Assembly: GCA_032717465.1 (NCBI GenBank)
Contig: CM064732.1
Span: forward strand, 27,942,330 to 28,006,329
Reading direction: 5' to 3'
DNA: 64,000 nt
DNA from: Coenobita brevimanus
Lineage: Eukaryota > Arthropoda > Malacostraca > Decapoda > Coenobitidae
Part shown: piece after piece, positions 34,201 through 47,300 of the stretch
How positions within the stretch are numbered: the stretch's first letter is position 1
Layout: every line of letters begins with the position of its first letter
Position numbers and translations under genes: made by a program
The notes under the pieces: model-generated
Databases searched by the model: none
Told to the model about the DNA's origin: nothing
Seen by the model: only the letters and a program-made list of their open reading frames with translations

Positions 34201-35718
34201 AGGCGGGACGAAAATAATCCAGTCTGCACTGTAGCTGTTCCACCCGAGTCTGCAAGTGAAGCTCTCCCATGCAGCATGAGCCTGAGTGATAGTTTTGGGA
34301 AGAATCCTGATATCATGAATGATCTCCAGACTAAGCTTTCTCATCTAGCTCCCGAGGAAAGGCAGGAGTTTTCGGCATTACTGCAGGAGTACCCGCAAGT
34401 GTTCCGTGCCACTCCAGGAAGAACCACTGTGATGATGCATGATGTCGATGTTGGAGACGCAAAGCCAATTAAACTGCCTCCTTACCGTGTAAACCCAGTG
34501 AAAGTTCCTCTCATCGAGAAGGAGCTTGGCTACCTGTTGGACCACAAGATGATTGAGCCCTGTCAGAGCGAATGGAGTTCTCCTGTCACTCTAGTCCCTA
34601 AGCCAGGTGGGTCACAGCGGCTTTGCATCTACTACAGACGTGTTAATCAGATCACCAAAACAGACACTTACCCTCTCCCTCGCGTGGAAGATTGCATAGA
34701 CAAGATCGGAAAGGCTAGGTACATAAGTAAGTTTGATTTGTTAAAGGGATACTGGCAAGTACCTATGACTGAACGTGCTAGGGAGATCTCATGTTTTGTA
34801 ACACTAGGAAAGGCTTTTGCATGTTCCGTAATGCCATATGGTATGAAGAATGCACCAGCCACATTTCAGAAGCTCATGAATGTTGTAACAGAGGGTTTGG
34901 CAGGGTGTGTTGTTTATATTGATAATGTATTAATCTTCAGTGACAACTGGAAAGATCACCTATGCCATGTCAGTAAATTTCTTGAGCGTTTGGTTCAGGC
35001 TAATCTTGTAGCTAATTTATCAAAGAGTGAGTTTGGTCAAGCTAAAGTTCAGTACCTTGGGTAAGTAATTGGTGATGGACATGTTGCACCACCAGCAGCT
35101 AAGGTTCAGGTTATAAGTGATCTTCCCAGACCTAAAAGTAGGAAAGAGCTACAAAGATTTTTGGGAATGGTAGGTTATTACAGGAGATTTGTTCTTAACT
35201 TTTCTATTCTTGTATCACCACTTACAGACCTACTGAAAAAGGGAGTTAAATTTGTCTGGACCGATAACTGTGAATCCTCTTTCAATAAACTTAAAGCTAT
35301 TCTATTAAGTCAGCCAGTGCTCGCTACTCCAAATTTTGCTAAGCCTTTTAAGATGGCTGTTGATGCAATTGATACAGGAGCTGGGGCTGTTTTGCTGCAA
35401 GAGGATGATCAGGGTATTGAACATCCTGTATCTTACTACAGTAAGAAGTTCACTCCACCTCAGAAGAACTACTCAACTATTGAGAAAGAGCTTTTGGCCT
35501 TGATTTTGGGTTTACAGCATTTTTCATTTTATTTGTGTTCTGGTTTTGACCCCATAGTCATTTATACCGATCATAACCCACTGAAATTCCTTAGTAAGTT
35601 TAAAGATAAAAATCAGAGATTCACAAGATGGAGTCTACTTTTTCAGGAGTATTCATTAGACATACAACATGTCAAGGGGAAAGAAAATGTTATTGCAGAT
35701 TGCTTATCTAGACTTTAG
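31231..35718 (+). CDS. gag-pol polyprotein of copy A (one in-frame stop)
   Basis: Start taken at the ATG-ATG of 31231; an upstream extension to 31204 would need a TTG. Domains by residue from 31231: N-terminal helix-extension-helix resembling SAP-like motifs (about 15-60); Gln- and Ala-rich coiled coil; capsid with 'SLILKAYELVSEAYRVKFR' (about 170-190), like the SCAN-related Gag of Gmr1 elements; CCHC knuckle Cys320-Cys333; protease DTGA at 422; integrase zinc site His650, His657, Cys687, Cys690; integrase Asp721, Asp780, Glu816 (D,D35E); GPY/F module after about 950; RT with Asp1169 and 'YIDN' at 1229-1232 (second Asp replaced by Asn); then RNase H with its conserved acidic residues. The stop at 35062-35064 separates RT from the connection and RNase H part, which goes on in the same frame to 35718. 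Integrase before RT is the Ty1/copia order. Confidence 0.93.
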
Positions 35719-35767
35719 ACAGATTGTTTTAGAGTAATAAGAAATTTCCTTTGTAAATTTCTTTTTC

Positions 35768-35779
35768 TTTGTGGGGAGG
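35768..35779 (+). other. polypurine tract of copy A
   Basis: 'tttgtggggagg' directly before the 3' LTR; conserved in copy C at 48104-48115. It would prime plus-strand DNA synthesis. Confidence 0.8.
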
Positions 35780-36568
35780 TGTTACATAGCCTATGATTTC
35801 ATCATCCTTTGTGTAATTTTAACGCACAGTATGCTGCATGTTTGATCACGAGCGTGTTCTGCCTCAGTCCCCCCCTTCTACCGTTATAGTAGAGTAAGTC
35901 GTCCTTTCTGTTGTTCAGAGCAGGATTTTCAGCTCTTTGTCCCCATGGCTTCATTTGTGCATCCTTCTTACAAGTTGTATCAAGCTCTGCTGGCCCCTAT
36001 ATAATGAGCTCAATCTCTACATTCATTGCCACTTAGATCTGCTCCTCATTTTGTTCACATCTCTGTCCTCCCCTGTACCGTTATTATTACTGTGAGTGCT
36101 CCGGAAGTCTCCAATCATCTAGCAGCTTTGTAGTTTGAGTATAAGTGATATTGCATTTTTTCTTGTACTGTGTAGCATAAGGTGTTAATTCTTGGGCCTA
36201 GTGAGGTTTTTGTGATTTATGTAAAGGTTCTTTTTGTCAGTCATTTTTGATAATATTTTGTATCTGTACTAATTTATCTTGCATTAACTGAGCATTACCC
36301 AGTGTATTTTCATTTTATCAGGGCTGACTTAGATAAATTTACTCTTGCTAATTTCGTGTTAATAGAGGCTATTGCAGTTAACCTTATATTTAACCTGTTT
36401 TTTCCCATTACATTATCTTATGAGTCCTGAATGTTTTTTGTTAGTTTGAGCATTAAACTTTAACTTGTAATTTTACCTAACTCTTTTGTTTTGAAACTGG
36501 AACTTTACGGGACAGTAGTGATTTTTAGTATTCTCACTTAAAGTGTACATTATCTTTCTCTGTTCCGT

Positions 36569-36572
<4 letters not shown>
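35780..36572 (+). repeat. 3' LTR of copy A
   Basis: 793 bp, about 99% identical to the 5' LTR. Ends CAACA-type (gtaaca) and joins (TA)n directly. Confidence 0.93.

Positions 36573-36634
<62 letters not shown>
36573..36634. repeat. (TA)n, right flank of LTR copy A
   Basis: About 31 TA repeats, continuing the array on the left side of the element. Confidence 0.97.
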
Positions 36635-36636
<2 letters not shown>

Positions 36637-37090
36637 CTATCGTGCAGTTCAGCAACTGTCGAAATATGAGGCCATCTCTGAACCACGCTTCTCTTTGGAG
36701 CAGGTGCTTTGCAGCATGTCCCCAAATGACAGCCCCTTCTGAACGGCTAGCCTACCAGCAACACCACAGCTACCACTGCTGCCATCATAGTGATCATCAC
36801 CACCACCACCATAACCACGATCACCACCATCATCGTCACAGCTATCACCATCATCATAACAGCTACAACCACCATCATCATCACAGCTACTATCACCATC
36901 AACACCACCACAACTACTACAACCACCACCATCACCATAGTTACCACTACAACGACCACCACATTCACCACCACTTTCTGCTGAATGAAATAGTCTTTCC
37001 ATGACATTAATGAAGTACTAGTTATCGGACTGTAGATTTCATCCACCCCACCCCCCATCCCCATCCGGCCACAAGAAGAAAAGTTAACCC

Positions 37091-37141
<51 letters not shown>

Positions 37142-37344
37142 AAAAACACATTAAAATCTAAGGAAATGTCCCGCTGCCTCTTCCACGTGAGAGTATGGTA
37201 ACACCAATGGGGATAATTATTTGGATTCATAACACCCCTTCTGAAAGTATCAATGGAAATTAAATTAGAAAAGGCCCATCTGGGACTTAATTACAACCAT
37301 CCTTCCATGTTCCGTCAAAATCCTTTTCCCAATTTCAGCTGCAC
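36635..37344. repeat. (CAC/CAT)n tract, (CT)n and unique DNA
   Basis: A degenerate ACC/ATC trinucleotide tract at about 36790-36975 gives His- or Thr-rich frames that are not genes. (CT)n lies at 37096-37139. The rest is unique, with no gene seen. Confidence 0.85.
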
Positions 37345-37345
37345 T

Positions 37346-37398
<53 letters not shown>

Positions 37399-37833
37399 AT
37401 TTTAATATAATAGATTCCATGATCTCTAAGACTGGTACAGTGTGTTCAAATGAGGGCCGTTTTAGAACTGCGACTCCTGCTGCTCCAGACCGATGAATAA
37501 TTGGTTCTACGCTCGGGACCTGCTGAAATGAGAGCTGTTTTTGACCCATGTTTCACTTTGCTCGCAACTAACGATTTATGTCTTCTGGCACTTGCCTAAA
37601 TAAACTGTTCCTGTGGCGAAGCATGAAATGCCAAGGAAAAGTCCTTTAATATTTCACCACTAAGGATAATTATTACGGGCCAAAACACTGACACAGGTAA
37701 TATTAATCGGCATCAAATTGACACTGGCTCCTCGCAGACCCAATAACAGCCATCCTACCAAGTTTTAGCAGCGCTTGCTCAAATTCGAGCCGTTTCTGGT
37801 TCACATTTCATTTTGCCCAAAACCATTCATTTA

Positions 37834-37909
<76 letters not shown>

Positions 37910-37924
37910 CTATCTATCTATCTA

Positions 37925-37975
<51 letters not shown>

Positions 37976-38182
37976 TTTAGTTTTTTTTTTTTTTTTTTTT
38001 CTTGTATTCAGTCCAGTTCATTTCTTCGACATTTTCTTCATTAACTCCTTCTGTACGAGGAAGTCTTCTGCAACAAGATTTCAATAATTCTTTATCCTAT
38101 CATTTTCCTCCTGCCGTTCTTTCCCTCAAACCAGTATTTTTATACGTCTGTCTATCTACCTGTCTAGCTATACGCATGTATC

Positions 38183-38300
<118 letters not shown>

Positions 38301-38543
38301 TAGATATAGATATATATATATATGGTGGTTTATTGAGTAATTATGGTACTCCAATTGGATTGAGCCGATGAAGATTTATATACAAGGGATGGTTGGAGTT
38401 TATTGCTCACGTAGTTGCACTCAGGGATGTATGAGGCTGGTCACTATCATCTTAAATATCAGGACCAACTTGCCTAGCCCCGGGCTCCTACGCTCCTTAT
38501 GGGGCAATGTAGGATTGGATCATGGATGCATGGATGGATATAA

Positions 38544-38695
<152 letters not shown>

Positions 38696-38704
38696 TGTAT
38701 ATAT

Positions 38705-38885
38705 CCCGTTGGAGCCCAGTGTCCGGAATATCGGACAGAACTGGGATTTTTCAAGTGTTTATAAAGTGGGGAACCCCAGGGTAGGGACCTATGGGCTTCG
38801 CTACTATGAGCCGATAGGCGAAGGGCGGTATGCTTAGTACCCACCCAGCGCCATGCCTCGCCCAGCACCCATGGGATCCAATGGG
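38705..38885 (-). mobile_element. small TTAA-type MITE, copy 3 (181 bp)
   Basis: Reverse-complement relative of the copies at 19508-19673 and 51514-51701, sharing 'tgagccgataggcgaagggc'. The ends are CCCGTTGGAGCCC and its inverted counterpart ending CCAATGGG. It sits in a TA array and is flanked by ATAT on both sides rather than TTAA. Unit 2 of the duplication has an uninterrupted TA/GATA array here, so this is a later insertion. Confidence 0.8.
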
Positions 38886-39119
38886 ATATATAGATAGATA
38901 GATGGATAGATAGGTAGTTAGAGAGATAGATAGATACATACTGTAGATAGATAGATAAACAGACATTCAGGTAAACTAAGATATATATATATATATATAT
39001 ATATACAATAAAACTGATATATAGGAAGTGTCCTTTTTGCCAATATTGGTAAAATTTGATCACAGGTTCAGTCGGTCACTAAACATTTCACCACTTTTAG
39101 GAGAATTAAAAGGGCTATG

Positions 39120-40030
39120 TTTTCCACTCCAACCTTTACCCCCATCCATCCCACAATTCCAGTCCTACCCTAGTACCCCCTCCCAACTTTCTCGACCCCC
39201 CCCCCTTCCATCCGTTTTTGTTCTCTTTTCCGTTACTTCCTCCCCCTTCCTTCCCTGTATATCATTTCTCCACTTTCCCCTCCACTCTGTATCCAAATTT
39301 CCCCTAATCCTCTCTTCTCTTAACCTCCTCTTTCTCTCCTCTGTATTTAGCTCCCTCCTTGTTATTCTCCCATTCACCTTCTGCGTTTACGGTATTTATA
39401 TCTTTCATCTCCTTCTCCCTCTTCCCTTATCCTCTCTGCCTCCATCCATTTACCTCTGTGTCTAAACCTATCTCTTTTTCTTCTCCAGCTTTATATACAC
39501 CATCAATCCCTTCACCTCTACTCCCAGTCATATATTTTTATTCCTCTCCACTTTGACTCCAAATCTCTCCTTTTCGCCTGGTCTCCTTTAAAGTTTTGCA
39601 TTTTCCCCTCTATATCCTATACCCTTGAATTTCCCCGCCCCCTCGCCTCCCGTTTCCCCGCTTCCTTACCTTTGTATCCAAACCTCCCCATTCTTCCCTC
39701 TCTCTTTTTACTCCACTTTCTTTCTTATATTTCTATACATCCATCGCTTCGTCCTCACCTCCCTTTACCTACCAAGGAATTATTACCTCTCCTTCCTCCT
39801 TATTGTTATCCATCCCTTCTTTTGTCTTTCCCCCATTTTCCTTTACCACTGCCATTTTCTCTCTTATCTCACCTTTGTCTTCACCGTAACATCCACTCCC
39901 CTCTGTCCTCTTCTCTGTCCCTTTGCCCCCTTCTTCCCCGATCCCCTCTTTTCCCTCCCTACTCCATCCGCATCCTTTTTTCCCCACGATCCAGTTAGCT
40001 TCACTTAGTTTCATACTTTCCATTACTTCT
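39120..40030. repeat. polypyrimidine stretch (unit 1)
   Basis: About 900 bp of C/T-rich plus-strand sequence. Repeated in unit 2 at 42855-43473 plus 48904-49195, where copy C splits it. The frames in it are low complexity. Confidence 0.85.
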
Positions 40031-40634
40031 TTCTGTGATTTTTTTATTATTCTGAATCAACAGGCCTCAGGTCAGCCATGGCGTGGCGGCGTAAGCGAGC
40101 ACGCAAAATGTTGTGGATATTCGGAACTGATGCGACTGTCTGAAAACGCTGCGACTTTATCATGGAATAATGGTGAGGATGCAAATTGATATGGAAATCC
40201 GTGCCTGGGGTGCGATGGGGATAATAGACTAAAGATAGTTCGTGAAGATAATGAAGACCTGGCCGTTAACCCCAACTATACCATAGATATTTCCTAAGTT
40301 GAAAATAATAGAGTGGAGTTAGAAAAGAAAATTAATACTGTTTTAAACAAAGGAAGAATGAATATATGATACACATAGACGCCTTAGTACATTATAGGTA
40401 AATAAAACATTTCTTAACCCTTCATTCCGTTGGGTCTCTCATGCTAATATTATCGTTTGGAGGCAGCAAGAGCAAACTACTATTAAAGTGTTAGCTAGAC
40501 GACGGCACTTCTTTCATTCCAATTACCTGGTTCCTCATAACTGAACTTGACCCAAATATAGTCAATAGGTTCTAACCTAAAAAAATTAGGTACATTCCCG
40601 TAGGTCAAGCCCTTCAAAAGCTAGAGCCCTAACC

Positions 40635-40691
<57 letters not shown>

Positions 40692-41822
40692 ACACACACA
40701 GAGCTAAACTTTTACATGCAAGTTTCGCATGCGGTAAAAATGCACCTTCACACTAAAAAAGGTAATGGAGACCATATAAGTCTTTATGTACTAAATTTCT
40801 TTCCAAGGTGAATAATTTGATTTGGTGGTACCAACAATGAATTGGAAAAGCAGTTATCATAGGTAAAGGGTTAGTAAAGACTGTTTTACCCACCTTTGCC
40901 TGGTATAACACATAAATATATTCATGACTAAAATGGTAGGTTTCTCTGAGCCTAGCAAAATCAACTGACCTTGCTTCATGTAAAAACAAAAATTAAATGC
41001 GAAATTAATGTCACAGATAGAGAAGTGATCTCGTCGCATCAATGGCGCTATGACTTTATACATTTATATTTTTTTTCTAGTGCTTCCTTTGGACAACCCT
41101 ACTTATCACCGTCCTTGGATGCTTCATAGATTAATAATTACTATCTCAAATTACAAATATTCTGAAAGTCTCGGCAAAACTGAAAAGGAAAAACTTTTAG
41201 AAACGGAGTGGATAACGTAGAAATGAGATCGCCATGTCTGATGGTTTAATGGTATCCGTAACGAGAAGAGGGGACGGTGGGAAAGAAAGAGCAGAGGGCA
41301 AACATATGCATTTTCAGTAAAGTGAAACGGCGCGGAACTCGCATAATTGAAATCCTTACCCTAGCACACACACACACACACACGCATACACACACAGGAT
41401 TTTAATATATTAGATTCCATGATCTCTAAGAATGATACAGTGTGTTCAAATGAGGGCCGTTTTAGAACTACGACTTCTGCTGTTCGAAACCGATAATTGC
41501 TTCTACGCTCGAGACTTGCTGAAATGAGAGCTGTTTTTAACCCCTTGTTTCACTTTCCTTGCAACTAACGATTTATGTCATTTGCCACTTGCCTAAATAA
41601 GCTGTTCCTGTGGCGAAGCATGAAATGCCAAGGAAAAGTCCTTTAATATTTCACCACTAAGGATAATTATTACGGGCCAAAACACTGACACAGGTAATAT
41701 TAATCGGCATCAAATTGACACTGGCTCCTCGCAGACCCAATTACAGCCATCCTACCAAGTTTTAGCAGCGCTTGCTCAAATTCGAGCCGTTTCTGGTTCA
41801 CATTTCATTTTGCCCAAAACCA

Positions 41823-41885
<63 letters not shown>

Positions 41886-41921
41886 TTATATATATATTAT
41901 ATCTATCTATCTATCTATCTA

Positions 41922-41968
<47 letters not shown>

Positions 41969-42181
41969 TTTAGTTTTTTTTTATGTTTTTCTTTTTTTTC
42001 TTGTATTCAGTCCAGTTCATTTCTTCGACATTTTCTTCATTAACTCCTTCTGTACGAGGAAGTCTTCTGCAACAAGATTTCAATAATTCTTTATCCTATC
42101 ATTTTCCTCCTGCCGTTCTTTCCCTCAAACCAGTATTTTTATATGTCTGTCTATCTACCTGTCTAGCTATACGCATGTATC

Positions 42182-42300
<119 letters not shown>

Positions 42301-42531
42301 TAGATATAGATATATATATATATGGTGGTTTATTGAGTAATTATGGTACTCCAATTGGATTGAGCCGATGAAGATTTATATCCAAGGAATGGTTGGAGTT
42401 TATTGCTCACGTAGTGGCACTCAGGGATGTATGAGGCTGGTCACTATCATCTTAAATATCAGGACCAACTTGCCTAGCCCCGGGCTCCTACGCTGCTTAT
42501 GGGGCAATATAGGATTGGATCATGGATGCAT

Positions 42532-42572
<41 letters not shown>

Positions 42573-42591
42573 TAGATATATATATATATAT

Positions 42592-42629
<38 letters not shown>

Positions 42630-43473
42630 GATAGATAGATAGATAGATATAGATAGATTGATAGATAGACAGATAGATAGATAGATGAATAGAGTCATGT
42701 AAACTGATATATATATATATATATATCTATATATATACAATAAAACTGATATATAGGAAGTGTCCTTTTTTGCCAATATTGGTAAAATTTGATCACAGGT
42801 TCAGTCGGTCACTAAACATTTCACCACTTTTAGGAGAATTAAAAGGGCTATGTTTTCCACTCCAACCTTTACCCCCATCCATCCCACAATTCCAGTCCTA
42901 CCCTAGTACCCCCTCCCGACTTTCTCGACCCCCCCCCCTTCCATCCGTTTTTGTTCTCTTTTCCGTTACTTCCTCCCCCTTCCTTCCCTGTATATCATTT
43001 CTCCACTTTCCCCTCCACTCTGTATCCAAATTTCCCCTAATCCTCTCTTCTCTTAACCTCCTCTTTCTCTCCTCTGTATTTAGCTCCCTCCTTGTTATTC
43101 TCCCATTCACCTTCTGCGTTTACGGTATTTATATCTTTCATCTCCTTCTCCCTCTTCCCTTATCCTCTCTGCCTCCATCCATTTACCTCTGTGTCTAAAC
43201 CTATCTCTTTTTCTTCTCCAGCTTTATATACACCATCAATCCCTTCACCTCTACTCCCAGTCATATATTTTTATTCCTCTCCACTTTGACTCCAAATCTC
43301 TCCTTTTCGCCTGGTCTCCTTTAAAGTTTTGCATTTTCCCCTCTATATCCTATACCCTTGAATTTCCCCGCCCCCTCGCCTCCCGTTTCCCCGCTTCCTT
43401 ACCTTTGTATCCAAACCTCCCCATTCTTCCCTCTCTCTTTTTACTCCACTTTCTTTCTTATATTTCTATACAT

Positions 43474-44265
43474 TGTTACATAGCCTATGATTTCATCATC
43501 CTTTGTGTAATTTTAACGCACAGTATGCTGCATGTTTGATCACGAGCGTGTTCTGCCTCAGTCCCCCCCTTCTACCGTTATAGTAGAGTAAGTCGTTCTT
43601 TCTGTTATTCAGTGCGGGATTGTCGATCGTTTGTCCCCATCGCTTCATTTGCGCGTCCCTCTTACAAGTTGTGTCAGGCTCTGCTGGCCCCTATATAATG
43701 AGCTTAATCTCTGCATCATTGCCACTTAGATCTGCTCCTCATTTTGTTCACATCTCTGTCCTCCCCTGTACAGATATTATTATTGTGAGTGCTCAAGAAG
43801 TCTCCAACCATCTAGCAGCTGTGTGTAATTTGAGTATAACTGTTGTTGCATTTTTTCTTGTACTGTATAGCATAAGTTTAATTTGTAGGCCTAGTGAAGT
43901 TTTTGTAATTCGTGTGGGGTTCTTTATGTCAGTCATTTTTGATAATAGTTTGTATCTGTAATTATTTATCTGGCATTCACTGAGTATTATCTGGTATCTC
44001 ATTTTATCAGGGCTGACTTAGATAAAATTTACTCTTGCTAATTTCGTGTTAATAGAGGCTATTGCAGTTAACCATATATTTAACCTGTTTATTTGCCATT
44101 ACATTATCTTTATGAGTCCTGAATGTTTTATTGTTAGTTTGAGCATTAAACTTTGACTTGTAATTTTACCTAACTCTTTTGTTTTGAACCTGGAACTTTA
44201 CGGGACAGTAGTGATTTTTAGCATTCTCACTTAAAGTGTACGTTATCTTTCTCTGTTCCGTAACA
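43474..44265 (+). repeat. 5' LTR of copy C
   Basis: 792 bp, TGTTACATAG...CCGTAACA, with TATATAA at 43692-43698. It differs from the copy A LTR at a few percent of sites. Confidence 0.93.
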
Positions 44266-44271
44266 TAAATT

Positions 44272-44281
44272 TGGCGACCTC
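44272..44281 (+). other. primer binding site of copy C
   Basis: 'tggcgacctc' six bases after the LTR. It diverges from copy A after ten bases. Confidence 0.6.
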
Positions 44282-44346
44282 ATATCAGGATATTCAGGAT
44301 ATTATCATAAGGATATTGTTTGATATTTTGTGACTGTGATATATTC

Positions 44347-47300
44347 ATGATGGCTACTATTTCTACACTTGATGAAGCCAAAGATTTTTTGTCAAATGTG
44401 CAAACAGTGTGCGATATAGAAAACAGAACAAAGAATGAACTTAAGCTTGTTGCTCAACAATTGGGAATTGCAGTTCACTCTCATCATTCTAAAGATCAAA
44501 TTGTTGGCATGATTAATAAAAGCTTGTTTAATGTAACTCCTCCAAATGAGCAAACGCAGATTGAATTAGCTAAGTTACAGCTAGCTCTGCAGGAGGCTAA
44601 GGCTAAGGAGGCGGAGTCTCGTGTTAAGGAAGCAAATGCTCGTATTGAAGAGGCACAGGTACAGGCTCAGGCACAAATTGAACTTGCCAGGATTCAGGCA
44701 GACCATGAGTATCGCATGAAACAAGGTGGAACTGGATCATCTAGCTCTGATGATTTTGATGTGGCTAAAAATGTTAAACTTGTCCCTCCTTTTAATGAAT
44801 CTGATTTAACAAAGTATTTTCAGTTGTTTGAGAGGGTAGCTACAGGTTTTAATTGGCCTAAGGAGTATTGGCCAGTACTCCTTCAAACTGTTCTCACCGG
44901 TAAAGCTCAAGTAACTTATGCATCTTTGCCTCAGGATCAGTCTGATAATTATGATGTAGTTAAGAGCTTGATTCTTAAGGCCTATGAGCTTGTTCCTGAA
45001 GCCTATAGAGTAAAATTTAGGACAACTTACAAGCAAGATAAGCAATCCCATGTTGAGTATGCAAAAATCAAAGAAGATTTGTTAGAGCAGTGGTTAAATT
45101 CTAAGAATGTGGATTCTGATTTTGGTAAATTTAAGCAGATGATTTTGCTGGAGGATTTCAAAAGGTGTATTAGTAAAGATGTAAGCCTATATCTTGATGA
45201 GAAAAGAATAGATAATTTGTCTGATGCTGCAGTTTTAGCTGATGAGTATGTTCTCACTCACAAGAGATATTTTAGAGAAAAAGGGAAAGCTGAGAGTAAG
45301 TACGTTGCCTCTACTCAGAGTACAGGTAACAGGAAAGAGAATAAGGATGATGTTTCTCAGGAAGTAAATACCAGCTTCACCTCTAGATTTCAGAAAAGTA
45401 AATGTACTTATTGTAGTAAGCTTGGTCATACTACGGAGAGATGTTTCAGGAGACAGCGTGATGTGAACAAAAAGGAGTCTTTAAATATTCAGTCAATTGG
45501 TCTAGTGTCCACTCTTGAGAGTTCCCAGAATTCTTTAACTGAGTTAACTGAACCTGCTTTGAGGGGTAACTTAAATTCTCATGATGGAGCTCCTCTTTTG
45601 AGCAGTAACGTGGGTGACACTCTCAAGAGTTCATGTGCTAATTTCCTGTCTGATGGTTTTGTCAGTCCTCTGGACAGTAATGACAGGAAATCAGTTCAAA
45701 TATATCGTGATACAGGTGCTTGCCAATCCCTTATGCTGACCAGTGTTCTAGGCTCTAATTTTAATTCCTCTGATGAAACTGTAATCTTACAAGGTGTAGG
45801 GAATCATTACTTCTCTGTTCCTCTGTGCAGAGTGAATTTAGAGTCTGGTTTTGTTAATGGTTCTGTTATGGTTGGGTTGGTTGAGACACTCCCAATGTCA
45901 GGTGTAACTTTCTTACTTGGAAATGATATTGGTGGAAGTCAAGTGTGTCCAGCTCCTCAGTTGTCTAGTGAGCCAGTGGCTGTGTCCCGGGATTGTGATG
46001 TCCCTGATGTGTTCCCTGCATGTGCTGTCACTAGGGCTAAGCCTAAAGTTACTGGTGATTTAGAGGATAATGATGATGATGATGTTATCCTAGCTGACAC
46101 TTTTCTTGCTAATTTGGACCACTCACCAGATGAGGCAGTACCCCGTAGTGTTGATAATTTGTCTCGTCAAGAGTTGGTTGAGTTGCAGGTTGCTGACCCT
46201 GAGTTGAAAGGTCTAGCTAACTCTGCTTACAGTGAAGAAGAGTCAGCCGGTGCTTCTACTTGTTATTATGTAAAGTCAGGAGTACTTATGAGGAAGTGGA
46301 GACCCCCAACAGCATCAGCCGACTGTGAATGGGAGGTTGTACATCAAGTTGTCATCCCTCGTGTTTGTAGGCAGGATATCATTCGAGTGGCTCATGATTC
46401 CAGTTTGGCAGGACACCTTGGAGTGAGGAAGACTGTGGCACGCATTTTGAAACACTTCTACTGGCCAGGTATCTTCAGGGATGTTTCCTGGTATTGTAAG
46501 TCTTGTCACACCTGTCAAGTTGTGGGAAAGTGTAATCAGACCGAAAAGGTTGCACCTCTAGTTCCCATTCCTCCTTTTGAGGCGCCTTTCACCCGTGTGT
46601 TGGTGGATATTGTGGGCCCTCTTCCTAAGACTTCTTCAGGATTTTCTTATGTGTTGACCATGATTGATATGGCTACTCGTTATCCTGAAGCCATTCCACT
46701 TAGAAACATCTCAGCAAAGAACGTGGTTAAGGAAATGCTAGGGTTCTTCACAAAGTTTGGTCTGCCCAAGGAGGTACAGTCCGACCGGGAAGTAATTTCA
46801 TGTCAAATGTTTTCAAGCAGTCTCTGAAAGAGTTGGGCATCTCCCAGATCACGTCTTCAGCTTACCATCCCCAGACCCAAGGAGCGTTGGAGAGATACCA
46901 TCAAACACTCAAATCGATGCTCAAGAAATACTATTTGGAACATCAGAAAGACTGGGATAAAGGTCTTCCATTCGTTGTGTTTGCTGCAAGAGAATCTCCA
47001 AATGAATCACTGGGCTTCTCACCTTTTGAACTACTGTTTGGCCATGAAGTAAGAGGACCCCTTAAGTTACTCAAGGAATGCTGGCTGTCGGAGGAAGATG
47101 ACGTCAACCTGCTGGAGTATGTGATGAAGTTCAAAGAACGGCTGTCCACTGCGTTACAGCTGGCGAGAGAGAATTTAGGAGCTGCTCAGGAGAAGATGAA
47201 GACTTGGTATGATAAGAAGTCCAGGTTACGCCACTTTCAGCCAGGAGATCAGGTTTTGATTCTGCTACCAGTTCATGGGCAACCTCTTCAAGCCAAGTTT

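Larger units (their letters stand above)
30357..36572 (+). mobile_element. Gmr1-like Ty3/gypsy LTR retrotransposon, copy A
   Basis: A 6216-bp element with 795-bp and 793-bp LTRs (TG...CA ends), a primer binding site, one gag-pol frame and a polypurine tract. Domain order is Gag, protease, integrase, RT, RNase H. The target is a (TA)n array, so the target duplication cannot be read. The two LTRs differ at roughly six substitutions and two 1-base indels, about 1%, so insertion is recent. The coding frame has one stop (35062-35064) and a changed RT catalytic residue, so this copy is probably dead, but only slightly damaged. Confidence 0.93.

Noticed and set aside
36790..36980. His-rich frame as a histidine-rich protein
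   Set aside because: Translation of a CAC/CAT trinucleotide repeat; the other frames are equally open.
40425..40450. 'ttaacccttcattccgttgg' as another TTAA/CCC element end
   Set aside because: No partner end GGGTTAA found nearby in either duplicate unit.
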